This document shows positions 8,813 through 15,552 of a stretch of DNA of 34,242 bases, one piece after another. Below the pieces are notes generated by a model, which saw only the letters and a program-made list of their open reading frames with translations, had not been told where the DNA came from and ran no database searches. The stretch's first letter is position 1. Every line of letters starts with the position of its first letter. Source of the stretch: Lysinibacillus sp. (GTDB lineage Bacteria; Bacillota; Bacilli; Bacillales_A; Planococcaceae); assembly GCA_031181585.1 (NCBI GenBank), contig JAPSKP010000031.1, forward strand, positions 1 to 34,242, written 5' to 3'. A program made the position numbers and the translations under genes.

Positions 8813-8911
8813 TTTAAGTCCCCCAATATTTAATTGTATTTATTTTTCTTTAAATCTCATTAACTTCCCTTCCATTACTATGTTTTTATTTCAGCTAACC
8901 TGCACCTTCAG

Positions 8912-8945
8912 CTGTACAAAAAAACCGACTGGGTTTGGCAGCTGA
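8912..8945 (-). terminator. Terminator of the ABM-domain gene
   Basis: On the minus strand AGCTGCC (8943-8937) pairs imperfectly with the AGTCGGTT side and is followed by seven T (plus-strand A run 8918-8924). It is a mutated member of the recurrent AGCTGCC terminator type. Confidence 0.5.
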
Positions 8946-8986
8946 ACTCGAACATCAGCATCCACCATTGTATAAGACAAGAATCA

Positions 8987-9313
8987 TTATATTTCGAAAA
9001 AGTTATCGCGTTCTACTTTACACACTCTTAGTGCGAAGCTCTTATACCATTCATTTTTACCTCTAACCTGTGCAACTTGATGTGCCGAGTATTCCTTCCA
9101 ATTCTTTATTGCATCCAATGAAGCCCAATATGAAACTGTAATTCCCAACCCTTCATCACGAGCACTTTCCAGGCCTAAGAATCCCTTTTGCTGAGAAGCT
9201 AACTCTGCCATTTTTTCCGCCATTTTTCCGTAACCTCTATCTCCCTCAGTTCTCTGTGATGAAAATATTACTGCGTAATAAGGTGGTTCAGGAGTTTTTA
9301 CAATTCCATTCAT
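8987..9313 (-). CDS. Antibiotic biosynthesis monooxygenase (ABM) domain protein
   Basis: Small dimeric ferredoxin-like-fold protein of 108 residues, the fold of heme-degrading and quinol monooxygenases (Bacillus YqjZ-like). It starts MNGIVKTPEPPYYAVIFSSQ and has the family pattern of a hydrophobic strand, a central helix, FLGLESARDEGLGITVSYW and WKEYSAHQ. A longer reading frame goes up to 9412, but it passes through the terminator at 9371-9408. The ATG at 9313 has GGAGG 9 nt upstream, so this is the start. The true substrate is unknown; related proteins are often called stress or oxidative proteins without proof. Confidence 0.75.
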   Translation of the reverse strand: MNGIVKTPEPPYYAVIFSSQRTEGDRGYGKMAEKMAELASQQKGFLGLESARDEGLGITVSYWASLDAIKNWKEYSAHQVAQVRGKNEWYKSFALRVCKVERDNFFEI

Positions 9314-9370
9314 ACATTGTTTCCTCCAGTTTAATATTTTTATAATTCCCGCTATTCTATTATAGATATT

Positions 9371-9408
9371 TTTAAACAAGAAAAGCGACTGCCTTATTGA
9401 GCAATCGC
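9371..9408 (-). terminator. Intrinsic terminator upstream of the ABM gene
   Basis: On the minus strand GCGATTGCT (9408-9400) pairs over nine positions (two G-U) with GGCAGTCGC (9393-9385), with a 6-nt loop, then TTTTCTTG. It ends transcripts arriving from the right, most likely from the DUF402 gene, and separates them from the ABM gene. Confidence 0.75.
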
Positions 9409-9413
9409 ACACT

Positions 9414-9762
9414 ATTTAATAAGATATTTACTTATGGTTTCATTTGGTCATTTGCATCCATTTATAATCTGCCTGGGGTCGCAGTCATTATCAAGACATG
9501 CTCGGCTACTTTTCATTAACTTGAATATTTTTATCAAACGCATAAATGCTGACAAGCTTCGGCCTGAACTAATTCCTCCAATTTTTTTTACTTTAGCAGA
9601 ATCCTCATAAATTCTTTTCACTAATGTGGTCCTTGCCGTGATTCTCCAGGATGAGGTCAGCGAAAAAGACACACAGTCAGGCAATTTTACATTACATAAC
9701 ATCCATGAACTTTTATTTATATAAATATCACTTAAATCCCCTATGATTTCGGGATAATGACT
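9414..9762. other. Gene-poor stretch with one unrecognised open frame
   Basis: An 84-codon frame (9448-9702, minus) is open but has no ribosome binding site before its ATG, is rich in Ser, Arg and Lys and resembles nothing I recognise. It may be a gene remnant or chance. A small hairpin (ATCCC 9736-9740 with GGGAT 9751-9755) lies just after the DUF402 stop. Confidence 0.35.
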
Positions 9763-10251
9763 TTACGTATGCTTTTTCACAAACTGCTCCAACAAAGGAA
9801 TAAATTTCTCATGCGCATAAATGCCTTCAGATTCTGAAATCGTTTGAAGAAGAACATGATGAATAGATTTTGTTAATAAGTTTAAAGCCTGCTGGACAGA
9901 ACCATTCTCAAATTTCTCCAATGACTCAGGCAATTCATCCTCGTCTAGAATAAAATATTCTCCATTCGGAAGTACTAAAATATCGATTATTAAATCTTCA
10001 AAACATACCATTCTATCGCTTATCAATGTATTTTTTACAATGTTAAAATATGAGCCCAAATACTTTCCTTTATGGTCTCTCCAGAAATATAGATTATATG
10101 GGCGATTTTCCCAGTAATAAGCAATTGTATAGCTGCCTTTCGGTATTGTTAATTGAGCTTGATTGGCTTTCATTGTAAAAGTGTCTTCAATAATATGAAA
10201 AAGCACCGCACTTTGATTTTGCACTGTCAACAGCATACAATTATATTCCAC
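9763..10251 (-). CDS. DUF402 protein, start codon uncertain
   Basis: Member of the DUF402 fold (relatives include nucleoside-diphosphatases such as NtdP and the FomD group). The typical block runs from YYWENRPYNLYFWRD to FEDLIIDILVLPNGEYFILDED, whose acidic residues bind metal in characterised relatives. The first conventional start in frame is a GTG at 10251. The frame continues upstream as sensible protein (TNLRTHQFNGAEIIERKIRY) to an ATA at 10326, which stands 8 nt after a GGGAGG. The natural N-terminus therefore probably begins near 10326, either with an ATA start or with a mutated ATG. The gene follows a GNAT gene and is likely read with it. Confidence 0.7.
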   Translation of the reverse strand: MEYNCMLLTVQNQSAVLFHIIEDTFTMKANQAQLTIPKGSYTIAYYWENRPYNLYFWRDHKGKYLGSYFNIVKNTLISDRMVCFEDLIIDILVLPNGEYFILDEDELPESLEKFENGSVQQALNLLTKSIHHVLLQTISESEGIYAHEKFIPLLEQFVKKHT

Positions 10252-10364
10252 GACTTCGGAATCATACCTTATTTTTCTTTCTATTATTTCAGCCCCATTG
10301 AATTGATGAGTTCTTAGATTTGTTATAGTAGAAACCTCCCAATGGCAAATTAGAAAAGATGTAT

Positions 10365-10841
10365 TTACAACATTAAATTCATTATGTACTGTTCGCCAAT
10401 TGGCCCCATTTTTCTGCGTCCTGTATCCTGAAACCCAACTTTTACATACAGTTTTTGAGCAGCAATGTTTTTGTGATTAACAGCTAACACGATTTCATTA
10501 CAGTCAGGGAATTCGTCAGCAGCAAATTTTCTTAATAATAACATAGCCTGCTTTGCATATCCTCGTCCTTGCTTAGCCTGGTTAATGGATAATGATGTTA
10601 GCAGCATCGCCTGCGGATTGTCCGAATACTCCTTTACTCTTTCAGTTGAATGCAATAAAAAGAAGCCCACTGGTTCTCCATCAAAAAGGATAACGATCCG
10701 ATGCTGGCCTTCTGTTACTTCTTTATAATTGCTTGGCAGTGAAGTGAATTGAACCTGCTCTTTAGGAAGCTCAAAAGAATTCAAGATATCCATATGTTCA
10801 TTAGAGAAATGTTTCAATTCCAAATAATTTGTCTTTTTCAT
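10365..10841 (-). CDS. GNAT-family N-acetyltransferase
   Basis: Acetyl-CoA dependent acetyltransferase of 158 residues with the single GNAT fold. Strand 4 and the acetyl-CoA pyrophosphate loop are seen as LTSLSINQAKQGRGYAKQAM (Q-x-x-G-x-A type), followed by the helix LLLRKFAADEF. Motif B is seen as VNHKNIAAQKLYVKVGFQDTG. The ATG at 10841 has GGGGGAG upstream. The substrate is unknown. It precedes the DUF402 gene by about 40-110 bp, depending on that gene's true start, so the two may form an operon. Confidence 0.85.
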   Translation of the reverse strand: MKKTNYLELKHFSNEHMDILNSFELPKEQVQFTSLPSNYKEVTEGQHRIVILFDGEPVGFFLLHSTERVKEYSDNPQAMLLTSLSINQAKQGRGYAKQAMLLLRKFAADEFPDCNEIVLAVNHKNIAAQKLYVKVGFQDTGRRKMGPIGEQYIMNLML

Positions 10842-10914
10842 TTATTCTCCCCCTCGGTACAATAGTATGATAAGAACAAATGTTTGTACAGTTAAAATTT
10901 AGTTATTAAACCAA

Positions 10915-10944
10915 AACAAACAATAAGCTGCCGTGATGGCAGCT
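10915..10944 (-). terminator. Terminator of the methyltransferase gene
   Basis: On the minus strand AGCTGCC (10944-10938), a 5-nt loop and GGCAGCT (10932-10926), then TATTGTTTGTTTTG. It begins 4 bp after the methyltransferase stop. Confidence 0.75.
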
Positions 10945-10948
10945 GGCA

Positions 10949-11572
10949 CTATTTTTTCTTGCATTTTATCATGAAGAAATTTATTGATGGTTTATTTTTC
11001 ATATCCTTATTTGGCTCGTCAATTTCTGAAATCTCTATCAGGCCGTAATGTCCAAATTCTTGTTTTATGGTGTGAGAATCATAAAAAAACATTTTCACAC
11101 CTTCCATGATCTCAAAATAATCTTTATCCAATTGTTTGCCCTTGCCAAACATGGGGGCTTTTTTTGAAACAGCTGTAAAAATCATATAGCCATTTGGCTT
11201 TAATTGATCATAGCAATCTTTAATAAACTTCTCTCTCTCATCCTTATTCAATAAGTGAATAAGGGCATGGGAGAATACACCAGTGTAAAGCTGGTCATCA
11301 AAAGGCATGTCAGTTACTGAGCCATGAAAAATTCTGCTGTCAATCCCATGTTGGCTTGCCAGATCAATGGCTGTTTTTGAAATCTCAATGCCTGTCACAT
11401 TTATGCCATTTTCAATAAAAACCTTCGCATTTCTTCCATATCCAAAACCCGGCAACAGTATATCCTTAACATTCTCTTCAAGGAAAAAGTCCTTTGTTAA
11501 GATAGCGGAATCTGCAGCCTCAAATCCCCACATCGTTTGTTTTTCTATAAAACTGGATTCCCAGAATTCCAT
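10949..11572 (-). CDS. Class I SAM-dependent methyltransferase
   Basis: Small soluble methyltransferase of about 207 residues. SAM-binding motif I is seen as DILLPGFGYGRNAKVF, the acidic end of strand 2 as VTGIEIS, the motif after it as GSVTDMPF, and post-I/II as LYTGVFSHALIHLL. The pattern fits the Methyltransf_11/25 (tellurite-resistance TehB-like) group. The frame is open to an ATG at 11605, but the ATG at 11572 (MEFWESSF) has GGAGAT 9 nt upstream and is preferred. The acceptor is not predictable. Confidence 0.82.
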   Translation of the reverse strand: MEFWESSFIEKQTMWGFEAADSAILTKDFFLEENVKDILLPGFGYGRNAKVFIENGINVTGIEISKTAIDLASQHGIDSRIFHGSVTDMPFDDQLYTGVFSHALIHLLNKDEREKFIKDCYDQLKPNGYMIFTAVSKKAPMFGKGKQLDKDYFEIMEGVKMFFYDSHTIKQEFGHYGLIEISEIDEPNKDMKNKPSINFFMIKCKKK

Positions 11573-11767
11573 TAGATCTCTATCTCCTTTATGTTTTATT
11601 TTCATTGCAGCACTAGCGGCTTAACACTTATATATTTTTTAATAATAGACATAATGACTCTTTAATAACTATAATTGTTTTTTATTTTTTTGTAAATGTA
11701 ATTCCTTAACAATTAACAGAATGTATTCTTTACTACAATTAAGTTAAGCCAGCCTGCTCCTTTAAGT

Positions 11768-11795
11768 AAACAAAAAGCTGCCTGATTTGGCAGCT
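11768..11795 (-). terminator. Terminator of the second Nudix gene
   Basis: On the minus strand AGCTGCC (11795-11789), a 6-nt loop and GGCAGCT (11782-11776) are followed by TTTTG. It is a perfect 7-bp stem of the recurrent type. Confidence 0.8.
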
Positions 11796-11830
11796 GCTAT
11801 GAAAAAGCACATGATAATTAAGGAGCGATA

Positions 11831-12247
11831 TTATGTACCTTCAACCCAATAAGTAGTTTTCCTCAAGATAAGATCGTTTTTAAATAATTCTTCATATACA
11901 GCCGATAACTCATCCGGAAATTTCACTATCCCAGCATCACTTACAAATCGGATTCCCTTTATCTTATTTAATTCATTCATACAAGGTACACCGCTGACAG
12001 AATCTGCAAAGTAGAAGTAACCCGTCCACTGGATATCTCTGAAATAGAAATTTCCCTGATACACCTCAGTAAGTGCATGAACGGTTAATCCGATTTCCTC
12101 TTTTACTTCCCGTTTTGCACACTTTGATGGAGTTTCGCCTAATTCCTGTTTTCCCCCTGGAAAATTCCACAGATCCCCTCTATCTTGTACTACTAAAATA
12201 TGATGGTCCTCATCTTTTATCAGGACACGGGTGAAAATATTTTGCAT
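11831..12247 (-). CDS. Nudix hydrolase (canonical box)
   Basis: About 138 residues with a complete Nudix box, GGKQELGETPSKCAKREVKE followed by EIGL (G-x5-E-x7-REVxEE-x-G). It is MutT/ADP-ribose-pyrophosphatase-like; the substrate is unknown. The frame is open further upstream to 12325 (MQSFLLIWLYLL...), but that part is hydrophobic and is the tail of a decayed membrane-protein frame, not Nudix sequence. The ATG at 12247 (MQNIFTRVLIKD) has GGAGAGG about 11 nt upstream and is the natural start. Confidence 0.85.
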   Translation of the reverse strand: MQNIFTRVLIKDEDHHILVVQDRGDLWNFPGGKQELGETPSKCAKREVKEEIGLTVHALTEVYQGNFYFRDIQWTGYFYFADSVSGVPCMNELNKIKGIRFVSDAGIVKFPDELSAVYEELFKNDLILRKTTYWVEGT

Positions 12248-12529
12248 ATACGCTTTTTCCTCTCCACTAAAAGAAACAATTTTATGGCATAGAAGATACA
12301 GCCAAATCAATAAAAACGATTGCAAAAACTAAAAAACCATGAAAAAGCTAGAATACAATACCAATTTTGGCTCTCTTATTTGTTTATAAAGGGTAAGTCC
12401 CGACACGATCGAAATAATCCATGTAATCATGCCCCATAGGGAAAATAAAAAGCCAAAATTTGCAATCAATAACAATCAAATGAAAAAATAATAAAGACCA
12501 GGATACCGTTTAAATTCTTTCAATCTCAT
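12248..12529 (-). pseudogene. Decayed small membrane protein, two in-frame stops
   Basis: From the ATG at 12529 one frame reads MRLKEFKRYPGLYYFFI, then TGA (12476-12478), then LLLIANFGFLFSLWGMITW and on through YKQIREPKLVLYSSFFMVF, then TAG (12329-12331), then FLQSFLLIWLYLLCHKIV, and continues without a shift into the Nudix frame. The three pieces look like 3-4 membrane helices of one small protein joined by two nonsense codons. No ribosome binding site is clear before the ATG. The parent family is not recognised. It lies 12 bp after the FAD monooxygenase stop. Confidence 0.5.
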
Positions 12530-12541
12530 CACAGGAGTTAC

Positions 12542-13621
12542 TCAACAAAGGCACCCTGACTTTTGGGATCTAATAGAAAGAATTGCCGAAAGCAAATATT
12601 CAGCGTCCAATCCTACTCCGCAAATCAAAGCCGAGCCTCGCTGATATTGCCAGGGTAAGCCTATAAAATACAGGCCCTTAACTTCAGTGATCCCCCTTTT
12701 ATGTATTGGTTTTCCTTCATTGGAGATGACACCTTTTATATTAATCCAGTCGTATGAAGGAACGAAACCAGTGGACCAGATAATACTATCGAATTTCCTC
12801 CGAGTCTGATCTTCAAATAGAACTTCTGTATCATTGATGTGTAAAACTTTAGGTTTTACATCAACCTTTTTGATTTTTATGAGTTCTTTCAGTTCCTTTC
12901 CAAAAATCGGGTCCTTCTGTTTTTGAAACCAGCTGCCTTTTCCTGTATCTTTTCCTGCAAACAGCAGACCGAGTTTATCCAGCCAATAAAAAACACTTCT
13001 TCCAAGTATCGTTAATGGCAAAAATTTCATGCTGTGACCAACAGCTATTGTGACGCTCTTATCTTTTGCTAATTCCACGGCGATTTGTGCCCCGGAATTG
13101 CCGCCGCCCACAACCAATATCTTACTTCCTGGCACTTCACCTGGGGAATGATATTCAGAAGAGTGAAGCTGAAAAGTATTTGCCCCCTTTTTTATGGCAT
13201 TAGGTATATATGGTTTTTGAAATGCTCCAGTTGCAATGATTACTTGCTTAGCAATCATCTTCCCGCTATTAGTTTCTAAGAGAAATGAACCATCAGGCTG
13301 TTTATTTAACTTAATTACATTAGTGTTAAGCATGACTGGAAGATCAAAATGCTTAACATAGTCAATCAAATAGTCCGCCATCTCATCTTTCGCTGGAAGT
13401 TCATTTGATGAACCTCCCATTTGTAATCCAGGCAAACTGCTATATCGGCGTGGGGTAAATAAAACCAGGGAATGGTATCTTTTCCTCCAGGGATACCCCA
13501 CGTCCCCATTTTTTTCTAATATGACAAAGGATACATATTCTTTTTTTAAATAATATCCCATTGCTAATCCTGCCTGACCTCCACCAATAATGGCCACTTC
13601 ATAATTTATTATGGTTCTCAC
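12542..13621 (-). CDS. Flavin-containing monooxygenase-like FAD/NAD(P)H oxidoreductase (CzcO/ArsO type)
   Basis: Soluble two-dinucleotide-fold flavoprotein of about 360 residues. The FAD motif is AIIGGGQAGLAMGYYL at the N-terminus, the NAD(P)H motif VVGGGNSGAQIAVELA is in the middle, and there is a WSTGF block (STGFVPSYDW) and a C-terminal GSALICGVGLDAEYL. Relatives occur in metal and arsenic operons. The start is unclear: the TTG at 13645 lies in the operator and the GTG at 13621 overlaps the ribosome binding site. AGAGGAG is best placed for an ATA at 13612 (ATA ATA AAT TAT GAA). I give 13621 as the first conventional start near the ribosome binding site. An ArsR-type inverted repeat covers the promoter. 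Confidence 0.8.
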   Translation of the reverse strand: MRTIINYEVAIIGGGQAGLAMGYYLKKEYVSFVILEKNGDVGYPWRKRYHSLVLFTPRRYSSLPGLQMGGSSNELPAKDEMADYLIDYVKHFDLPVMLNTNVIKLNKQPDGSFLLETNSGKMIAKQVIIATGAFQKPYIPNAIKKGANTFQLHSSEYHSPGEVPGSKILVVGGGNSGAQIAVELAKDKSVTIAVGHSMKFLPLTILGRSVFYWLDKLGLLFAGKDTGKGSWFQKQKDPIFGKELKELIKIKKVDVKPKVLHINDTEVLFEDQTRRKFDSIIWSTGFVPSYDWINIKGVISNEGKPIHKRGITEVKGLYFIGLPWQYQRGSALICGVGLDAEYLLSAILSIRSQKSGCLC

Positions 13622-13638
13622 TCCTCTCACACAAAAGT

Positions 13639-13660
13639 TATTCAAATATTGATTTGAATA
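13639..13660. promoter_or_regulatory. ArsR/SmtB-type operator at the FAD monooxygenase promoter
   Basis: TATTCAAAT (13639-13647) and ATTTGAATA (13652-13660) form a perfect 9-bp inverted repeat with a 4-bp centre. TCAAAT/ATTTGA arms are the known pattern of ArsR/CadC/SmtB metal-sensing repressors. On the minus strand a TATAAT-like box (in TTATATAATAA, 13663-13673) lies immediately upstream, so a bound repressor would block initiation. No arsR gene is in the window. Confidence 0.6.
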
Positions 13661-13699
13661 TTATTATATAATAACCAGAAAAAGGAATACACATTTTAA

Positions 13700-13729
13700 A
13701 AATAAAAACAGCTGCCTCTTGGCAGCTGT
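13700..13729 (-). terminator. Second terminator after cueP
   Basis: On the minus strand ACAGCTGCC (13729-13721), loop AAGA and GGCAGCTGT (13716-13708), then TTTTATTTTT. It is a perfect 9-bp stem. Confidence 0.85.
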
Positions 13730-13732
13730 TCA

Positions 13733-13770
13733 TAAAAAATGGACCTTCTTTGTCAATGAACCGAAGGCCC
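13733..13770 (-). terminator. First terminator after cueP
   Basis: On the minus strand GGCCTTC (13769-13763) pairs with GAAGGTC (13748-13742) over a 14-nt loop, followed by CATTTTTTA. It starts within 3 bp of the cueP stop. Two terminators in tandem separate cueP from the monooxygenase gene. Confidence 0.65.
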
Positions 13771-13772
13771 CT

Positions 13773-14300
13773 TTAAGTTAATTGCATGGTTGTAATACAA
13801 GTACCCTCATTCTCAAAAGTTGAAATTTCTGATTCCGATGTTTTTCCATCATACTTAATCTTTATTTGATATGTTTCATCTCTTGGGAGCCATAAATCAA
13901 AAAATCCATTTGCTTGGGACTTTACTTTTTCGTTCAAAATGACATTGCCTTCCGTATCTTCGATATATACATCAAACTCTTTATCAGCTAATTCACCTTG
14001 ACAACCTGTCAAGCTATGATTAGTTCAAGGGTGGGTTTCATTAACGTAAGGTGCAATTGAAACGAAAAACTCTTCTTTCGGCAGATCATAGACTAATTCT
14101 TCACCATCCGCTTTTTTTACCAGTAGCTGCTGTGAGGTAATCGAAGCAGACTCGCTCTTAACGTTTCCTGCACTATAATCATTCACCAATTCCTTGATGT
14201 TATCAGCCTTCAAAGCGGCCTCATCATTTGAATCGGCTTGTCCACAGCCAGCTAATACTATTGAAATGAGTAAGACAGACAGTAATAGTTTTACCTTCAC
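13773..14300 (-). CDS. cueP: CueP copper-binding lipoprotein with in-frame UGA at a conserved Cys (candidate selenoprotein, or nonsense mutant)
   Basis: CueP holds copper outside the cytoplasmic membrane. The frame from the GTG at 14300 (in-frame stop just upstream, AAGGA 11 nt before) encodes a lipoprotein signal with lipobox LAGC (Cys19), then KELVNDYSAGNVKSESASIT and YDLPKEEFFVSIAPYVNETHP, then TGA (14025-14027), then TNHSLTGCQGELADKEFDVY and on to DLWLPRDETYQIKI and FENEGTCITTMQLT. Read through, it gives 175 residues with X92, Cys100 and Cys168. The spacings of 8 and 68 equal those of the three metal-ligand cysteines I recall for Salmonella CueP (96, 104, 172), so the TGA stands at the first of them. 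Nothing else in the frame is damaged. A SECIS-like stem-loop follows the UGA. As two pieces it would be 14025-14300 (91 aa) and 13773-14012. Neighbours are metal-linked. Confidence 0.85.
13988..14023 (-). promoter_or_regulatory. Candidate bacterial SECIS element inside cueP
   Basis: Reading the minus strand after the UGA (14027-14025): A, CTAAT, CATAG, then CTTGACA-GGT-TGTCAAG, then GTGA, ATTAG. The upper stem is 7 perfect pairs (14013-14007 with 14003-13997) around the 3-nt loop GGU. The lower stem CTAAT/ATTAG (14023-14019 with 13992-13988) closes an internal loop. The upper stem-loop is 17 nt and starts 11 nt after the UGA; the loop G is 19 nt after it. These values agree with the minimal E. 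coli fdhF element as I recall it. No bulged U is seen in the stem, unlike fdhF. The LTGCQ codons can form such a palindrome by chance in a small fraction of cases. Confidence 0.5.
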
Positions 14301-14483
14301 CTTTGTTCACATCCTTATTCAGTTTCATGCTTAAATGACTATTGCCAAAGTAAACAATAGCAAATAAATATGGAGAAACTATGGAGAAATGATTTGCAGC
14401 ACCCGCTGCTTAAATAAGCAATTCGAATGTAACTTATGCTAAAGTTATCTATGCATAGATATTTTCAGAGGCTGTGAGTCAAA
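14301..14483. promoter_or_regulatory. Divergent control region of cueP and the arsenite-type permease
   Basis: Holds an 11-bp tandem direct repeat, TATGGAGAAAC/TATGGAGAAAT (14369-14379, 14380-14390), an inverted repeat CTATTG/CAATAG (14339-14344, 14355-14360) on the cueP side, and the 16-bp perfect palindrome TATCTATGCATAGATA (14446-14461) just before the permease ribosome binding site. The palindrome is well placed as a repressor operator for the permease. It does not match the ArsR-type repeat at 13639-13660, so a different regulator is likely. Confidence 0.45.
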
Positions 14484-15437
14484 TTGAACTTAATTGAAAA
14501 ATTATATACTGTTATAATATTTTTAGCAGTGATTTTTGGTATTAGTATAGGGCAAGCAGAGTTAATAAGGGCTAATGCGGAAAGTTTTATTGTGCCTTTA
14601 TTAGTAGCAATGCTATATATTACTTTTTTACAAATTCCTATTGAAGATATCAAGATAGCTTTTAAGAACATAAAATTTACATACACTTCAATCCTCATAA
14701 ACTTTGTCTGGACACCCATCCTGGCATGGCTGCTGGCAATGGTATTTTTAGGCGATAATCCATCACTATATATTGGATTTATTATGCTGATGGTTACACC
14801 ATGCACTGATTGGTACCTAATCTTTACAGGCATAGCAAAAGGAAATGTTGCCTTATCAACTGCTATCCTGCCTCTAAACTTAATCTTACAGGTCATATTG
14901 CTGCCTATCTGCCTTCTGATCTTTGGCGGAACGACAGGAGTAATAGAACTGGGGTTTTTAGTTGAAAGTATTCTGGTTGCATTAATCATACCGTTAGTTC
15001 TGGCTGTTTTAACAAAGATACTCTTAAAAAACAAGGATCAGTTAAGAGAAAGCCTTGTATCCAGCCTTAGCGTGCTGCCAATTATTTTTCTAAGCTTTGC
15101 CATCGTGGCAATGTTTGCGTCACAGGGACAATTATTGCTTAATCATTTAGATTTACTGTGGAAAATAACAATACCTATCCTTTTATTTTTTATGATTAAT
15201 CTTTTTGTCAGTCAAAAAGCTGGACAGCTTATGAGATTCCCGAACTCCGACAGAGCCAGTTTAAGCTTGACCACTTTAGCCAGAAATTCCCCGATTGCTT
15301 TAGCCATTGCTATGACTGCATTTCCAGACCAGCCTTTGATTGCGTTGACCTTAGTAGTAGGCCCTCTGCTGGAATTGCCTATCCTGGCAGTCATCACCCA
15401 GATTTTATTATTTATCACTAAAGAGAAAAGAACATAA
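14484..15437 (+). CDS. Arsenic-resistance-type permease of the BASS/Acr3 superfamily
   Basis: Integral membrane protein of 317 residues with about 10 helices, belonging to the bile acid/arsenite/riboflavin transporter fold. The helix-4 region reads MLMVTPCTDWYLIFTGIAKG, with the PCT cysteine that is functional in Acr3 arsenite exporters. A later RASLSLTTLARNSPIALAIA segment corresponds to the conserved helix 9 region. The rest diverges from classical Acr3, so arsenite is probable but not proven. The start is a TTG at 14484 with AGAGG about 12 nt upstream. It is divergent from cueP and followed by its own terminator. Confidence 0.7.
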   Translation: MNLIEKLYTVIIFLAVIFGISIGQAELIRANAESFIVPLLVAMLYITFLQIPIEDIKIAFKNIKFTYTSILINFVWTPILAWLLAMVFLGDNPSLYIGFIMLMVTPCTDWYLIFTGIAKGNVALSTAILPLNLILQVILLPICLLIFGGTTGVIELGFLVESILVALIIPLVLAVLTKILLKNKDQLRESLVSSLSVLPIIFLSFAIVAMFASQGQLLLNHLDLLWKITIPILLFFMINLFVSQKAGQLMRFPNSDRASLSLTTLARNSPIALAIAMTAFPDQPLIALTLVVGPLLELPILAVITQILLFITKEKRT

Positions 15438-15441
15438 AAAT

Positions 15442-15480
15442 GAAAGCACATATCCTTTTTATTTATGAATATGTGCTTTC
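15442..15480. terminator. Terminator between the permease and padR genes (probably bidirectional)
   Basis: GAAAGCACATAT (15442-15453) pairs perfectly with ATATGTGCTTTC (15469-15480). T-rich sequence follows on the minus side (ATTTTTATG) and a weaker TTAACTTGT on the plus side. Confidence 0.75.
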
Positions 15481-15552
15481 TTAACTTGTCTCAATAGCAC
15501 AAAAAAGGTTGTTAATCTAACATTCATGTGAATACATTAGTTATAACACCCC

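Noticed and set aside
9448-9702. 84-codon minus-strand ORF as a real gene
   Set aside because: No ribosome binding site, no recognisable family, unusual composition; described only as part of the gene-poor stretch.
12476-12478. TGA in the decayed membrane-protein frame as a second selenocysteine codon
   Set aside because: It lies in a hydrophobic stretch without a Cys-like context, a second stop (TAG) follows, and no suitable stem-loop is seen after it.
14484-15034. 189-codon minus-strand frame opposite the permease
   Set aside because: Antisense shadow; the plus-strand frame has membrane helices, a ribosome binding site and a terminator.
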